Positions 15,917 to 26,121 of a stretch of 64,000 nucleotides of DNA are shown piece after piece. Source of the DNA: Bacteroidota bacterium. Lineage in GTDB: Bacteria; Bacteroidota; Bacteroidia; Flavobacteriales_E; Vicingaceae. The number at the start of each line of letters is the position of its first letter. The first letter of the stretch is position 1. A program made the position numbers and the translations under genes. The notes below the pieces were generated by a model, which saw only the letters and a program-made list of their open reading frames with translations, had not been told where the DNA came from and ran no database searches. Where the stretch lies: contig JACPDX010000082.1 in assembly GCA_016183805.1 (NCBI GenBank), forward strand, positions 1-64,000, given 5' to 3'.

Positions 15917-18900
15917 AGTATTAATGTTTGTTGTTCTATTTGGAAAAACTCAATCTTCTACTATAAATGATAAAGAAAGAGTTTTGTTGAAAAACGAAGG
16001 CATTACTTTTACTGAAAACAAAGGGCAGGTTCATGACCAATATTTGAAACTTCGACCTGATGTATTATTTAGTGGGGAAAGTGGTAATATGACTTATCAC
16101 CTTAGAAAAAATGGAATTTCATATCAACAATATAGAGTAGATAGTTGGAAAGAAGAGGAGCTAATATTAGGAATTGAAGAAAAAAAAAGAAAAATTCCAA
16201 GTCAAATAACTACCTATCGAACAGACATATTCTGGCTAGGTACCCGAACAGATTGTGTAATTCAAAAAAAAGAGCCTTTATCAGGGTTTAACAACTATTA
16301 CAACGTACCAGAAGGTGAACCTGCCCTGTTTGTTAAACAATATAAAAGCATTTGGTTAAAAGGTTTGTATGAAGGGATTGATATGCATTATTATGGATCA
16401 GGAACCACATTAAAATATGATTTTGTAGTAGAGCCAAATGCTGATTATAGACTAATTAAATTACGCATAGAAGGGGCAGAATTGCAAATAAAAGAAAACG
16501 GAACTTTGTTACTGAAAACGCCATTGGGGATAATTGAAGAGGGAAAACCAGTAGCATATCAAGGAGATAAAATTATAGATGCTAAATGGAAATTAGAAGG
16601 CAATATTTTAAGTATTAGCGTTGGAAAATATAATAAAGAAGAAAAATTGTATATCGATCCTCCTGTTCGTGAATGGGGAACATTTTACGGAGGGGTAGGT
16701 CCAGATGATGTTTATTCTTGTACTACTGACTCTTCAGGAAATGTATATATTGCTGGTAAGTCACTTGCATTCAATGCAATAGCTACTGTTGGAGCACATC
16801 AATCAACTAATGGTGGAGGTGCCAGTTTAAATTCTTGGAGTGATGCTTTCTTAGTAAAGTTTAATAGTAGTGGTGTTCGTCAATGGGGAACATATTATGG
16901 CGGGGATGGACCTGATGGTGGAGGTTCTTGTGCAGTAACTAATAACGGTGATATTTATTTAGCCGGAGTTGCTTATGCTACGAATGGAATCGCTACTCCT
17001 GGAGCACACCAAACAAATAATGGTGGAGGGCAAGACTGTTTTTTAGCAAAATTTAATAGCAGCGGTGTTCGTCTTTGGGGAACTTATTATGGAGGCTCAG
17101 AAATTGAATATGTAGGCGAATGTTCAGTTGATGATTATGGGTATGTGTACCTTTGTGGGGGTTCAAAGTCTAATAGTGGAATTTCTACCTCTGGAGCACA
17201 TCAATTTGCCCTTGTTGGCACATCGTATGAAGCATTTTTAGCAAAATTTAATAGCAATGGTGTTCGTCAATGGGGAACTTATTTTGGGGGTGGTACTGGT
17301 TCTACTATTGCATTATCATGTTTAATAAACTCAAGCCGAGAAATCTATTTGTCAGGGTCCACTAGTTCTATTTCAGGGGTTTCAACACCAGGTGCCTATC
17401 AAACAGCTCATGCAGGAGGAGGTTCTTTTGAGGATGTGTTTTTGGTAAAATTTGATAGCTCTGGCACTCGTCTATGGGGCACATATTATGGGGGGGTTGA
17501 TTCAGATCAAGGTTTTTCTAGTGTTTTAGATACTGCGGAGAACATATATATAGCAGGTGCCACAGAATCAGTTTCTGGAATTTCAACTCCTGGTGCTCAT
17601 CAAACAATTAATACCGTTGGTATGAGTCGCCGTAGTGCTTTTTTAGTGAAGTTTAATAGTTCAGGTATGCGTCAATGGGCTACTTATTATAGCGGCAATT
17701 TAGCAACCGCTGCTGAAAGTTGTACTATAGATAATGAAAACAATATATTTATTGCAGGAAATACCGAATCGTTATCTGGAATTTCTACCCCTGGCGCACA
17801 TCAAACAGTTCATGGTGGAGGTCCTATAGGGTCGTTTAATCAAGATGCTTTTTTAGTGAAATTCAATACTAATGGTGTTCGTCAGTGGGGGACATATTAC
17901 GGTGGAGAAAACACAGATCTTGGTAGACATTGTAAAGCGGATAATAATGGAAATATATATATGGCTGGGGTTACACATGGGGGACCAACTATAACCGGAA
18001 TTTCCACTCCTGGTGCTCATCAAACTACGCATGCCGCTGGGACTCCAAGTGGAGACTATAGTGACGGATTTTTGGTTAAATTTAATGATTGTAACACAAC
18101 TTTTTTAACGGTCACTACATCTGCATGCAATAATTATACAGCTCCCAACGGAAATATATACAATAGTTCCGGCACTTACTTTGATACTATCCCTACCTCC
18201 TTAGGCTGTGATAGTATTGTAACGCTAAACTTAACCATTAACAATACTTCGACCTACATCGATATACAAGATGCTTGTGATTCATTGGTGTGGATAGATG
18301 GGATTACTTATACATCAAGTACAAGCTTACCCACAGTCACTTTAACCAATTCGGTAGGTTGTGATAGTATAGTAACGCTAAACTTAACTGTTAAAAATAC
18401 TACGACCTACATCGATATTCAAACTGCTTGTAATTCATTGATTTGGATAGATGGAAATACTTATACTTCAAGCACTACTGCACCTACAGTCACTTTAACT
18501 AATTCATTAGGGTGTGATAGTGTTATTACATTGAATTTAACAATCAATTCAACTATTGGTACAGATATACAAACTGCTTGTAACTCTACTTATACCTCAA
18601 GCACGACTTCACCTACAGTCACTTTAATCAATTCATTAGGCTGTGACAGTATTGTAACTCTAAATTTAACCATACTAACTTCAACAAAAACAACTCAAAC
18701 GTTTGTAGAATGTGAAGGGTTTAGTATAGTGGTTGGATCAAATATTTATTCAACCTCTGGAATTTATACAGATGTAATAAATAACTGTGATACCATTATC
18801 ACAGATTTAACTATCAAAAACACTCCTCAATTTACTTTGATTAAAGTAGACGATAATTGTGAAGAGAATTTAGGAAGTATAATTACTCATTTAACATCCT

Positions 18901-19328
18901 TTACTCCTCCTATCACTTACATTTGGAATACTGGAAGTACAGCCTCCTTTATTGATCATTTACAATCAGGAACTTATTTTGTAACTGTAACCGACAGTTT
19001 GAATTGTGTTAAATCAGACACCATCAATGTGTTAGATTTGCAGTTAAATTGTGAATCTTATATTCTTATTCCAAGTGTTTTTACCCCAAATAGAGACGGA
19101 CAAAATGATGAATTTTTAATCCTACTAAAAGGAATGGATTTTATAAGCTTAGAAATATACAACCGCTGGGGATTAAAACTTTTTGAATCTACACAAAAAA
19201 ATAGAGGTTGGGATGGAAGAACAACTACAGGTAGTGTAGTTCCTTCAGGAACATACTTTTTTATTGTAAACTATAAAAAATCTAATGAAATTATGGTTAA
19301 AAAAGGAACACTTACCCTAATAAAATAA
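15894..19328 (+). CDS. T9SS type B cell-surface protein with DUF7948 domain and SBBP beta-propeller
   Basis: The 1144-residue protein has a signal peptide (1-20). Next comes a DUF7948-like domain (about 30-260: FTENKGQVHDQYLKL, WLKGLYEGIDMHYYGSG). Seven SBBP repeats follow (about 263-745), each opening with WGTYYGG or a variant and spaced as blades of a propeller. Then come four Thr/Asn-rich modules with CDSIVTLNLTI, a SprB-like segment (ITYIWNTGSTASFIDHLQSG), and a gliding-associated C-terminal domain (VFTPNRDGQNDEFLI to the end), the type B signal for T9SS export. Proteins of this kind are adhesins or surface-attached factors. It is transcribed away from the LytTR pseudogene and secretion operon. 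Confidence 0.88.
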   Translation: MKRITLVIVLMFVVLFGKTQSSTINDKERVLLKNEGITFTENKGQVHDQYLKLRPDVLFSGESGNMTYHLRKNGISYQQYRVDSWKEEELILGIEEKKRKIPSQITTYRTDIFWLGTRTDCVIQKKEPLSGFNNYYNVPEGEPALFVKQYKSIWLKGLYEGIDMHYYGSGTTLKYDFVVEPNADYRLIKLRIEGAELQIKENGTLLLKTPLGIIEEGKPVAYQGDKIIDAKWKLEGNILSISVGKYNKEEKLYIDPPVREWGTFYGGVGPDDVYSCTTDSSGNVYIAGKSLAFNAIATVGAHQSTNGGGASLNSWSDAFLVKFNSSGVRQWGTYYGGDGPDGGGSCAVTNNGDIYLAGVAYATNGIATPGAHQTNNGGGQDCFLAKFNSSGVRLWGTYYGGSEIEYVGECSVDDYGYVYLCGGSKSNSGISTSGAHQFALVGTSYEAFLAKFNSNGVRQWGTYFGGGTGSTIALSCLINSSREIYLSGSTSSISGVSTPGAYQTAHAGGGSFEDVFLVKFDSSGTRLWGTYYGGVDSDQGFSSVLDTAENIYIAGATESVSGISTPGAHQTINTVGMSRRSAFLVKFNSSGMRQWATYYSGNLATAAESCTIDNENNIFIAGNTESLSGISTPGAHQTVHGGGPIGSFNQDAFLVKFNTNGVRQWGTYYGGENTDLGRHCKADNNGNIYMAGVTHGGPTITGISTPGAHQTTHAAGTPSGDYSDGFLVKFNDCNTTFLTVTTSACNNYTAPNGNIYNSSGTYFDTIPTSLGCDSIVTLNLTINNTSTYIDIQDACDSLVWIDGITYTSSTSLPTVTLTNSVGCDSIVTLNLTVKNTTTYIDIQTACNSLIWIDGNTYTSSTTAPTVTLTNSLGCDSVITLNLTINSTIGTDIQTACNSTYTSSTTSPTVTLINSLGCDSIVTLNLTILTSTKTTQTFVECEGFSIVVGSNIYSTSGIYTDVINNCDTIITDLTIKNTPQFTLIKVDDNCEENLGSIITHLTSFTPPITYIWNTGSTASFIDHLQSGTYFVTVTDSLNCVKSDTINVLDLQLNCESYILIPSVFTPNRDGQNDEFLILLKGMDFISLEIYNRWGLKLFESTQKNRGWDGRTTTGSVVPSGTYFFIVNYKKSNEIMVKKGTLTLIK

Positions 19329-19441
19329 ATTAACCTCAAATCAATTATGATGATTTGTTAATAGATATTTTACTAACCTACTTCTAGTTCTCTATTAAGT
19401 TTTAATTTTCTTTACTTCTTCACAAGAATTTTATCTTTTTT

Positions 19442-19921
19442 TCATCTATCAAACATCTTCAAAAAGTCAATCCGTCTCCTTCTGGCAACATCAATCAATA
19501 CATCACCTTGCAACAGAATTTGGTTTCTATCTTTGTAAAAAGTAACAATGTAATCGGTGTTGATTAAGCAACTTTTGCTTACTCTAAAAAATGGCTGCAC
19601 ATCTAACAATTGCTCAAACGTGCTTAACGGTTTAGCTGCAATAATTGTTTTTTCGTTTGTGAGTTGTAAATGGGTATAGGCTTCGTCTGCCATACAATAA
19701 ATAATGTCGTTAATGTTTACAAAATCTATTTTGGTGGCTCCACGTATGGTAATAATCTTTGATTTTTTGGTGGAACTTGTTTTTAACAGTATAGATTCTA
19801 ATTCTTTGTTTTGCTGGTGGGTTCGATCAAGTTCTTGCTTGGTTTGATGCAATTGTTTTTCTAGCTCCAACAATCTTTGTTGGAACTCATCTTCTTCGGT
19901 ATATTCTTTAACTTTTATCAA
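19442..19921 (-). CDS. LytTR-domain DNA-binding protein with N-terminal coiled coil, no receiver domain
   Basis: The 159-residue protein uses TTG as its start (no internal Met is available). It begins 9 bp after the stop of the large gene upstream, so it is probably co-transcribed. Residues 10-50 form a coiled coil (QQRLLELEKQLHQTKQELDR) and 58-155 a LytTR domain (ITIRGATKIDFVNINDIIYC, LINTDYIVTFYKDRNQILL, VARRRRIDFL). No phospho-acceptor receiver domain exists, so it is not a normal two-component regulator. Two paralogues lie in this window (15332-15916, 37396-37860). Confidence 0.85.
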   Translation of the reverse strand: MIKVKEYTEEDEFQQRLLELEKQLHQTKQELDRTHQQNKELESILLKTSSTKKSKIITIRGATKIDFVNINDIIYCMADEAYTHLQLTNEKTIIAAKPLSTFEQLLDVQPFFRVSKSCLINTDYIVTFYKDRNQILLQGDVLIDVARRRRIDFLKMFDR

Positions 19922-19930
19922 TTCAAAGGG

Positions 19931-22900
19931 TTAATTTCTCTTAAAATTGTAGTCAGATGATTTCACTATTTTATCTCCATTTTGAGTTTCCTTAAAGGTT
20001 GAAATAACCTCTCCTGAATTATCATGCTCAAATCTAGTATAAAAATTATCGTTACTTATTACTGCTTTTACCAATCCTAGTCGTTCATCATATACATATC
20101 CTGTAAATTGAGCATCAACAGGGTGAATTACAAAATCATCATAATATGCAGAACTACTACCATTGTTCCACATATACACTCTCATGTCATTAAGACCAAG
20201 AGGGCCTCCTAATGAAACATAATTTGCAGGAATGGTAAAAGTAAGATTCAACTGTATCCAATCTCCAATTTGAATAGCATCTGTAGCGTCTTTTCTTATG
20301 GATTTGTAATCCGATACGTTTCCAGATCCATCAGATCCATCTAAAGAAAAAACCAATTTGGCTTCATCAGGGCTGTCTTTATGTACCCATACACTTGCAA
20401 CATACGTTCTACCAATTTGAATTCCTCGCTCGAATGTTTCACTACCAATCGTTTCATTCTCTACAATAGCTTTGTATGAAGCCCCAAATTGATTTGAAGG
20501 TACTTCTACCATATAATCCCCTGTATGAGGTTTTATTGAGCCTGTTACACCTACCCGATTACTGCTTCCTTTAATTACTTCTCCATCAAAATGATAAACT
20601 CCTGATGCCACTTCATTTAAACTCTCAAAACTTGAATAAGCAAAGCTGGCGTAATTACAATTGCTTACTTCTGCTATTTTAAATCGGTTATCGTAGCCGA
20701 ATTTTACAGCTGAATATCCATCTTTTATGTCTTTTCGTTCTACTCTTTGTGTGTTATTTCTACCTCCATACAAGGTACTGCTTCTTAATTTTTTCCAAAG
20801 AGGAGCTCCGGCACCTAAACCATTAAACGTTGATATTTCTGTAGACGACCAAATAGATGTTATAGGTGTTAAAGTGTATTTTTGACTGCCAACATTCCAT
20901 TCTCTGGTTAAATGATTATCACTCCACTCGTATTTTGAACCAGTACCCCTACTTTCTATTTCTTCTTGAACAGGAGTCAGTATGTTTAGGTTGTTTATGT
21001 TACTGGTTTTAGCTCCCATCGTAGAATTAGTTTCATACGCATAAGTTTTCTCTAAGGTATTTTGAGCATAACCGGAAGCCGTAGTGGTTATTTTTGTTGG
21101 TAAGCCAGTAAAATTATCTCGCTCTGCATAATTTACAACAGTAACCAATCCATCCTTAATGGTTGTTTCTTTTTTTAGATGGGTTACCGGGGTACTTCTC
21201 ATATAGGTATTTTTGAATATTTTTCGTTCAGTATCATCTGTTCGAACATCTATATAATCATAAAATACCTCTTGAACATTTCCTACAGCATCCTCTGTAT
21301 TTGCAGGATTGCTGTATTCATACAACGTTTTAGAAACCACCACATCTTTTGCATCGTACATGGTAACACTATTCACTTGACCAAAATTGGTTTGGTTTGA
21401 GTGGAAATCAATCAAGCTAAGGGTGTAATCTATGGTCATGTATTTACTTATTATTTTTGAAGGAACATACCCTCCTAAACCATCCGGAATCGGTGGGGTA
21501 TCTAAAGGAACTTCAACCCAACCACTGCCATTATACAACAATTGAATATCATAAGACCCACCACCCGTTGTTTCCTCTACTGAAGCACCACCTACATTTG
21601 GGTTATCTCCGATATAATATGGTCGCGAATAATTTTTGTAGTTGTAAGCGATTGAACCCGTATTAGTAGTTTCGTTACCAAGAGTAATTTTAACATTGGA
21701 ATATCCAACTGCCGGAGCTCCTGCATGACGGTCTCCTCTTGATTTATTTTTAATCAATGTATAATTTGCACTACGTTGATAACGGTCTGGTTCCACAGTA
21801 ACTAGACCATCGGAATAAGTATAATTCAACTCATACAAGTCATTGGTTTGTGGAACTTCCAATGTAATTTTTTTTACACGAATACCTCCTCCATAAACCT
21901 CAGGCAATACCATCTGGGTATATGTTTGACCGTCTATTTGAAAAAGACTAGTACTAATTGCCTTATTACTGTAAAAGTTAATGTCGTCTTGTTTTAAATT
22001 ATTTATAAATCTAGTAGGAAGATGAGGCACATTTTCAGAATCATAAATAACACCATTATAGGTATCCGACTCATATTCCACTGTTATTTCGCCACCCAAT
22101 GGTGTTATAATTTTACTCAACGACCAAGCATCTACTTTATCAGAATCTGTGATAATATACTGGTCTCTAATTGTTGAATTAAAATCATCTTTATAAAATC
22201 CAAAAATATCTTGTTGTTCTTGTTTAAAATCAGGGTTTTCGTTGTTGTATTCAAACAAATAAGGTGGTTGTTTTTGTTGGTGGTTCAGGTTGTAAGTGGT
22301 TACCGCGTTTAAGGTTAATTTCCCACTCATGCTTAAATTTGTTGAGTTGTCGAATACACCATCAACAAAAACATCTTCTGTTCCAGAATAGTGTGTAAAA
22401 CTATATGTAGTTTCTGTGAACGTATTAAATATGTTATTAGATAATTTTTCACTCAAATGATAATCGTAATCAAAATCAATCACCTTTAATGCATAGGTTT
22501 CTATTTCAGATTGATAGTAATCATAGTCTTCAGTGTTTAATACATCACTGGTAGGCATTTCAAATTTGGTTGAAACAGCATTTGCACCTATCGACTGTCT
22601 AACACTAAAAATATTATGATTGGTCACATCGTCGTTATCAAACAACAAAATATACTTTAATAAAAGTTTGGGAGTGTATTTATTGTTTGAAGTATTTTCA
22701 ACGCTGTGGTCATCTGCCCTGACATCTTTAATAAAATACATTGTTTGAGTTGCTGTTTTTATCAGTTCAGGATAATAGATTTCTGAATTACCTTCTATAA
22801 CCGTTCCACTTGGTGCATATACCAATTCACCTTCGTAGTAAGAGGCAGTTGAAGTATTACGAGCCGTTACATCAGGATAAAAATTATAATATGGAAATCT

Positions 22901-24094
22901 CCAGTTAAATTCGCTATCCCATTTAGAATAGCCAATATTTATCCAATATCCTGTATCATCTTCATCAATCAGGTTATCTTCGTTTACATCTTCAAAGGTA
23001 ACATCTGTTATAGCAGTTAACTTCCAGATATAGGCATATTTACTACTTTTGGAGTGGTTGGTTAACATGTTAATGGAAGTGTAGTTAAAATTATTGGTTA
23101 CAAATTCTTTTACATCGGCATCATTGGAATAAACGGGAAGAGAATAGTGATAAACCATACCACTAGGTGTAGTTACACGAAATGCTCCAATCCCGTTAGG
23201 GTTTGTTGACCTATTGGTTGCTTGCGAACAATCTATAAACCCTTCAATTTTATTATTCTGATTGGCATAGTGGTCAATAATTTGTTGATTGGTAAAATAT
23301 TCAATGTAATTTCCGGCATCAAACACATTGTTATCACCATTTCTGTTTTTCCATATTTTTCCTTTGGTGTTGGTTGCTAGTGGTTCAATATATCTTGCAA
23401 GAGGAGATGTATTGTTAATAAAATTACGAAAGTTTTCGGTATTGGTAAGCCTTGCCATAGGTTCATTAACAAATCTAAACATTGGTTTTTTCGTAAACAC
23501 CCTTGGAGCTCTGGAATTAAGTGTTGCATCTGTGTATGGAGCATATTCTGCAAAATCGAATAAAAAAGGTCTCATTTGTCCTCCAATACCTGGACCACTC
23601 ACATAATAGTCGTCATAATCGGGAAAAACAAAATAGTTGGTTCCTAAATTATGACTAGTTCCATACAAATCCATTTTGGCTGCCGTACTGGTTGCATTAT
23701 CAAAATAAAGAGGTCCAAATACATAACTATATTGAATAGATGGTGATGAAGATTGATGGTATTTAGAAGTGGTATAATTTACATTCCTGAAATCATCAGG
23801 AACTCCATTTTCTTGCCGAACTATTTCTCCAATGTTTAAATTCCACCCCAAACCTACCCAATCTGCCATTTGATTAACTCCTATTCCTCCTGCATAGTTT
23901 AAGTTTAAAGGAAAACTTTCTCCATTTGGACCGGTAACCCCAACCAATGGAATGCTATAACTAAAATCGCCTGTAAACGGGTTCACGTAGTTTGCGAGTT
24001 GCATTGCCGGAGCTTGTCCTTTGTTATCCTGAGCATTAACCTCTGTAGCAAATAAGGTTAAAGCAATAAGTATAAGCTTAATTGTTTTTTTCAT
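19931..24094 (-). CDS. Large secreted RHS/SpvB-like protein with carbohydrate-binding-like module
   Basis: Starting at the internal Met gives 1387 residues with a good signal peptide (KKTIKLILIALTLFATEVNA). An ATG 30 bases upstream (24124) is also possible. The N-terminus (NPFTGDFSYSIPLVGVTGPN, LNYAGGIGVNQMADWVGLGW) is the opening typical of Bacteroidota RHS/SpvB-like shell proteins. Tyr/Asp-rich YD-type strands follow, and near the C-terminus lies a jelly-roll module (about 1230-1350: GDYMVEVPSNQF, FTIPANYVSLGG) like a carbohydrate-binding domain. No RHS core motif and no T9SS tail are visible, so it may work with the other RHS-like protein. It is followed by the LytTR gene and preceded by a frameshifted T9SS protein. 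Confidence 0.75.
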   Translation of the reverse strand: MKKTIKLILIALTLFATEVNAQDNKGQAPAMQLANYVNPFTGDFSYSIPLVGVTGPNGESFPLNLNYAGGIGVNQMADWVGLGWNLNIGEIVRQENGVPDDFRNVNYTTSKYHQSSSPSIQYSYVFGPLYFDNATSTAAKMDLYGTSHNLGTNYFVFPDYDDYYVSGPGIGGQMRPFLFDFAEYAPYTDATLNSRAPRVFTKKPMFRFVNEPMARLTNTENFRNFINNTSPLARYIEPLATNTKGKIWKNRNGDNNVFDAGNYIEYFTNQQIIDHYANQNNKIEGFIDCSQATNRSTNPNGIGAFRVTTPSGMVYHYSLPVYSNDADVKEFVTNNFNYTSINMLTNHSKSSKYAYIWKLTAITDVTFEDVNEDNLIDEDDTGYWINIGYSKWDSEFNWRFPYYNFYPDVTARNTSTASYYEGELVYAPSGTVIEGNSEIYYPELIKTATQTMYFIKDVRADDHSVENTSNNKYTPKLLLKYILLFDNDDVTNHNIFSVRQSIGANAVSTKFEMPTSDVLNTEDYDYYQSEIETYALKVIDFDYDYHLSEKLSNNIFNTFTETTYSFTHYSGTEDVFVDGVFDNSTNLSMSGKLTLNAVTTYNLNHQQKQPPYLFEYNNENPDFKQEQQDIFGFYKDDFNSTIRDQYIITDSDKVDAWSLSKIITPLGGEITVEYESDTYNGVIYDSENVPHLPTRFINNLKQDDINFYSNKAISTSLFQIDGQTYTQMVLPEVYGGGIRVKKITLEVPQTNDLYELNYTYSDGLVTVEPDRYQRSANYTLIKNKSRGDRHAGAPAVGYSNVKITLGNETTNTGSIAYNYKNYSRPYYIGDNPNVGGASVEETTGGGSYDIQLLYNGSGWVEVPLDTPPIPDGLGGYVPSKIISKYMTIDYTLSLIDFHSNQTNFGQVNSVTMYDAKDVVVSKTLYEYSNPANTEDAVGNVQEVFYDYIDVRTDDTERKIFKNTYMRSTPVTHLKKETTIKDGLVTVVNYAERDNFTGLPTKITTTASGYAQNTLEKTYAYETNSTMGAKTSNINNLNILTPVQEEIESRGTGSKYEWSDNHLTREWNVGSQKYTLTPITSIWSSTEISTFNGLGAGAPLWKKLRSSTLYGGRNNTQRVERKDIKDGYSAVKFGYDNRFKIAEVSNCNYASFAYSSFESLNEVASGVYHFDGEVIKGSSNRVGVTGSIKPHTGDYMVEVPSNQFGASYKAIVENETIGSETFERGIQIGRTYVASVWVHKDSPDEAKLVFSLDGSDGSGNVSDYKSIRKDATDAIQIGDWIQLNLTFTIPANYVSLGGPLGLNDMRVYMWNNGSSSAYYDDFVIHPVDAQFTGYVYDERLGLVKAVISNDNFYTRFEHDNSGEVISTFKETQNGDKIVKSSDYNFKRN

Positions 24095-24132
24095 GTGTTT
24101 ACTTTTATTAATGGCAGATTGCATAACTGTTT

Positions 24133-25323
24133 TTAATCCTTTATTATTTTTCTAATAAGTTTATTATTTTCTGTTGTAATCTCGATAAAATAAATGCCTG
24201 TTTCCATTTCATTTAAATCTATGGTTCTTGTATTCGATGTTAATTCTTTTATCAACTTTCCGTCAACAGCTAGTATTCTTATGTTGACAATATAATCATT
24301 TTCTAATCCATTAATGTAAAGTTTATCTGAAGCAGGATTAGGAAATAGCACCACATCGTTTTTATCATCAACTTTTACCACATTTGTGGTAGAATTACAA
24401 AATAAATTTCCAGTAGTGTAAAGGTTTTTAATTTCATCCACATATTGAAAAAATAAATCTTTACCGGGTTGAACACCTGTAGTTATGGTATTTTGTGCAA
24501 AAACATAAGCGACTTCTACCACATTTATTTGTCCGGGTTGGAATGTTATGGGTCCCATATTACCAATGCTTTTTTCATCGCCATAATAAGAAGGTGACCA
24601 TGCTGGCCATGCCATTCCTGATGTACCATAACCCAAAGGGTCGGAAGCCCCCGGGAAAGCAAATTTTGAAGGAACATCATAAAAATAATCGGAAACATGA
24701 CCTTCTGCTCCATACCTTAAATACGTGTTGTCTGGCCAATACGATTTCATTACTCCATGATACTGACTAGCAGTGGTAGGCATTGCTTGATATGCATATC
24801 CATTTACATTATTGTGCATAAATCCTGTCAACCCCCATCTTTCATTATCGATAATTACATCTTCAAATCCAATTCCATTGGGGCACCATGCATTTACTCC
24901 ATCCCAGGTTTTTGAATTGTCTATCCAATCACCATCTATCCATGGTCCTGATAAGATAACTACACCTTGTGTGGGATGGTAATTGCCATAACCTAATGTA
25001 CTACCACTGTTGGCATCCGTTCCGTTGTTATTGTATTGAAAATAGCAGCTTCGGGTTACATCACATTCTACAAATTCGTTACCGGCATTTCCTATGTCAA
25101 TGTCCGACCACATTCCAAAATAAAAATCGGGGTACGTATTGGCTGTTTTGTTGATGATTTTATATTCTACAAAAATGGTATTGTTTAACGCAGCACTGGA
25201 AGTACAACCAAAGGCGTAAGCCATTTGGTGAATCTCTAACCCAATGGTTTGACCTCCACTTAATTTATGTGGCACGGTAGAATAATCATTGTAAATGATA
25301 TAAGTTGCCATAGGGATAATCAC
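24133..25323 (-). CDS. C-terminal part of a frameshifted T9SS type A sorted protein
   Basis: The 396-residue frame (GTG at 25323 or ATG at 25311) begins MATYIIYNDYSTVPHKLSGG and runs through TIGLEIHQMAYAFGC and NNTIFVEYKIINKTANTY, motifs I associate with large secreted Bacteroidota proteins. It ends in a type A T9SS sorting domain (LFPNPASDKLYINGLENDY to IRKIIKD). Its missing N-terminal half is the ORF at 25286-25906 in another frame. It ends 8 bp before the first possible start of the RHS-like gene. The usual linking segment around GDYP...YFIYND is shortened. Confidence 0.78.
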   Translation of the reverse strand: MIIPMATYIIYNDYSTVPHKLSGGQTIGLEIHQMAYAFGCTSSAALNNTIFVEYKIINKTANTYPDFYFGMWSDIDIGNAGNEFVECDVTRSCYFQYNNNGTDANSGSTLGYGNYHPTQGVVILSGPWIDGDWIDNSKTWDGVNAWCPNGIGFEDVIIDNERWGLTGFMHNNVNGYAYQAMPTTASQYHGVMKSYWPDNTYLRYGAEGHVSDYFYDVPSKFAFPGASDPLGYGTSGMAWPAWSPSYYGDEKSIGNMGPITFQPGQINVVEVAYVFAQNTITTGVQPGKDLFFQYVDEIKNLYTTGNLFCNSTTNVVKVDDKNDVVLFPNPASDKLYINGLENDYIVNIRILAVDGKLIKELTSNTRTIDLNEMETGIYFIEITTENNKLIRKIIKD

Positions 25324-25906
25324 CAGCTACAGGGTTGTATTCATTATCCGTATCAACATCTACAAAAGGAGCTAGATTTGTGACAAAATTAATATCATAA
25401 TAGTGTGCTGGCCATGTAGCTATTGATGGTGGAATAACATAACCGGGATCGATAATAGCTCCTGTGGTAACTCCGATGTGGTAATCAATTTCGGCTTTGC
25501 TTACTTTCCATACTTTATTATATTGAACCTCTTCTGCTGGTGATGTTGTTCCAAAACTGTTTAACGGCCCGTTGCTGAAATCGCACGAATCGATGTAATA
25601 CGTACTTGCTGCAAGGTTGGTAGCGTTGCCCATCCATAGGTTGGCAGCATAAACACTGTGTTTACCACTTCCTTTTGGTGCTTCAAAACCAGCTTTAAAC
25701 GTATATGGATTATTAAACAAAAAACCTTTGGTGTTTATTCTGGCATTGATGTTATTAATATCTAATTGTTGCGAGGTTTGTGCAGTACTGATTTGAATAC
25801 TGCAACACCAAACGATTAGGAGTAATATTTGTAATTTATTCTTAATCGATTTTTTAATAATTAAACCGCCATCCACTCGCAGTTTTAAATTTTCTTTTTT
25901 ACTCAT
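25286..25906 (-). CDS. N-terminal part of the same frameshifted T9SS protein
   Basis: The 206-residue frame has an extended N-terminus and a signal-like hydrophobic segment (LQILLLIVWCCSIQISTAQ, about 26-43). The following domain (INARINTKGFLFNNP, HSVYAANLWMG, YNKVWKVSKAEIDYH, VDTDNEYNPVAGDYP) continues naturally into the second ORF but goes out of frame at about 25300-25315 and stops after YGNLYHLQ. The join suggests loss of a few codons plus a frame change. Together 24133-25906 is best read as one pseudogene, or a gene affected by a sequence error. Confidence 0.75.
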   Translation of the reverse strand: MSKKENLKLRVDGGLIIKKSIKNKLQILLLIVWCCSIQISTAQTSQQLDINNINARINTKGFLFNNPYTFKAGFEAPKGSGKHSVYAANLWMGNATNLAASTYYIDSCDFSNGPLNSFGTTSPAEEVQYNKVWKVSKAEIDYHIGVTTGAIIDPGYVIPPSIATWPAHYYDINFVTNLAPFVDVDTDNEYNPVAGDYPYGNLYHLQ

Positions 25907-25980
25907 AGGTTATATTTTACTTTTTACTCTACCATTACAAATGGCTTTTATATTTACTTCTCCTTTTTAGCTTTTAATAT

Positions 25981-26026
25981 TACTCCTCGCCATTACGCTT
26001 CGCTAAATGTCAAGGTGCGGAGTAGT
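25981..26026. repeat. REP-like imperfect palindrome, copy 1
   Basis: ACTCCTCGCC (25982-25991) pairs imperfectly with GGTGCGGAGT (26014-26023). The core (TTACGCTTCGCTAAATG) resembles the second element 90 bp on. The rest of 25907-26467 is AT-rich and holds no gene that I can support. Confidence 0.45.
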
Positions 26027-26071
26027 TCTATTTTATTTTTCATGTTTAATAATTTTATTAATAATAATTTT

Positions 26072-26121
26072 TATTACCACAAGTTACACTGCGTTAAACT
26101 TGCGGTAGCGAGGGGGTAATA
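26072..26121. repeat. REP-like imperfect palindrome, copy 2
   Basis: ACCACAAGTT (26076-26085) pairs with AACTTGCGGT (26097-26106) with one mismatch, and TATTACC at the left faces GGTAATA at the right (26115-26121). The core TTACACTGCGTTAAACTTG resembles copy 1. Both lie upstream of the frameshifted T9SS gene. Confidence 0.45.

Noticed and set aside
15894-18090. Repeat array as a noncoding satellite
   Set aside because: The periodicity is explained by SBBP protein repeats within one long reading frame.
19442-19921. Two-component response regulator
   Set aside because: The LytTR domain is present, but there is no receiver domain and no histidine kinase next to it.
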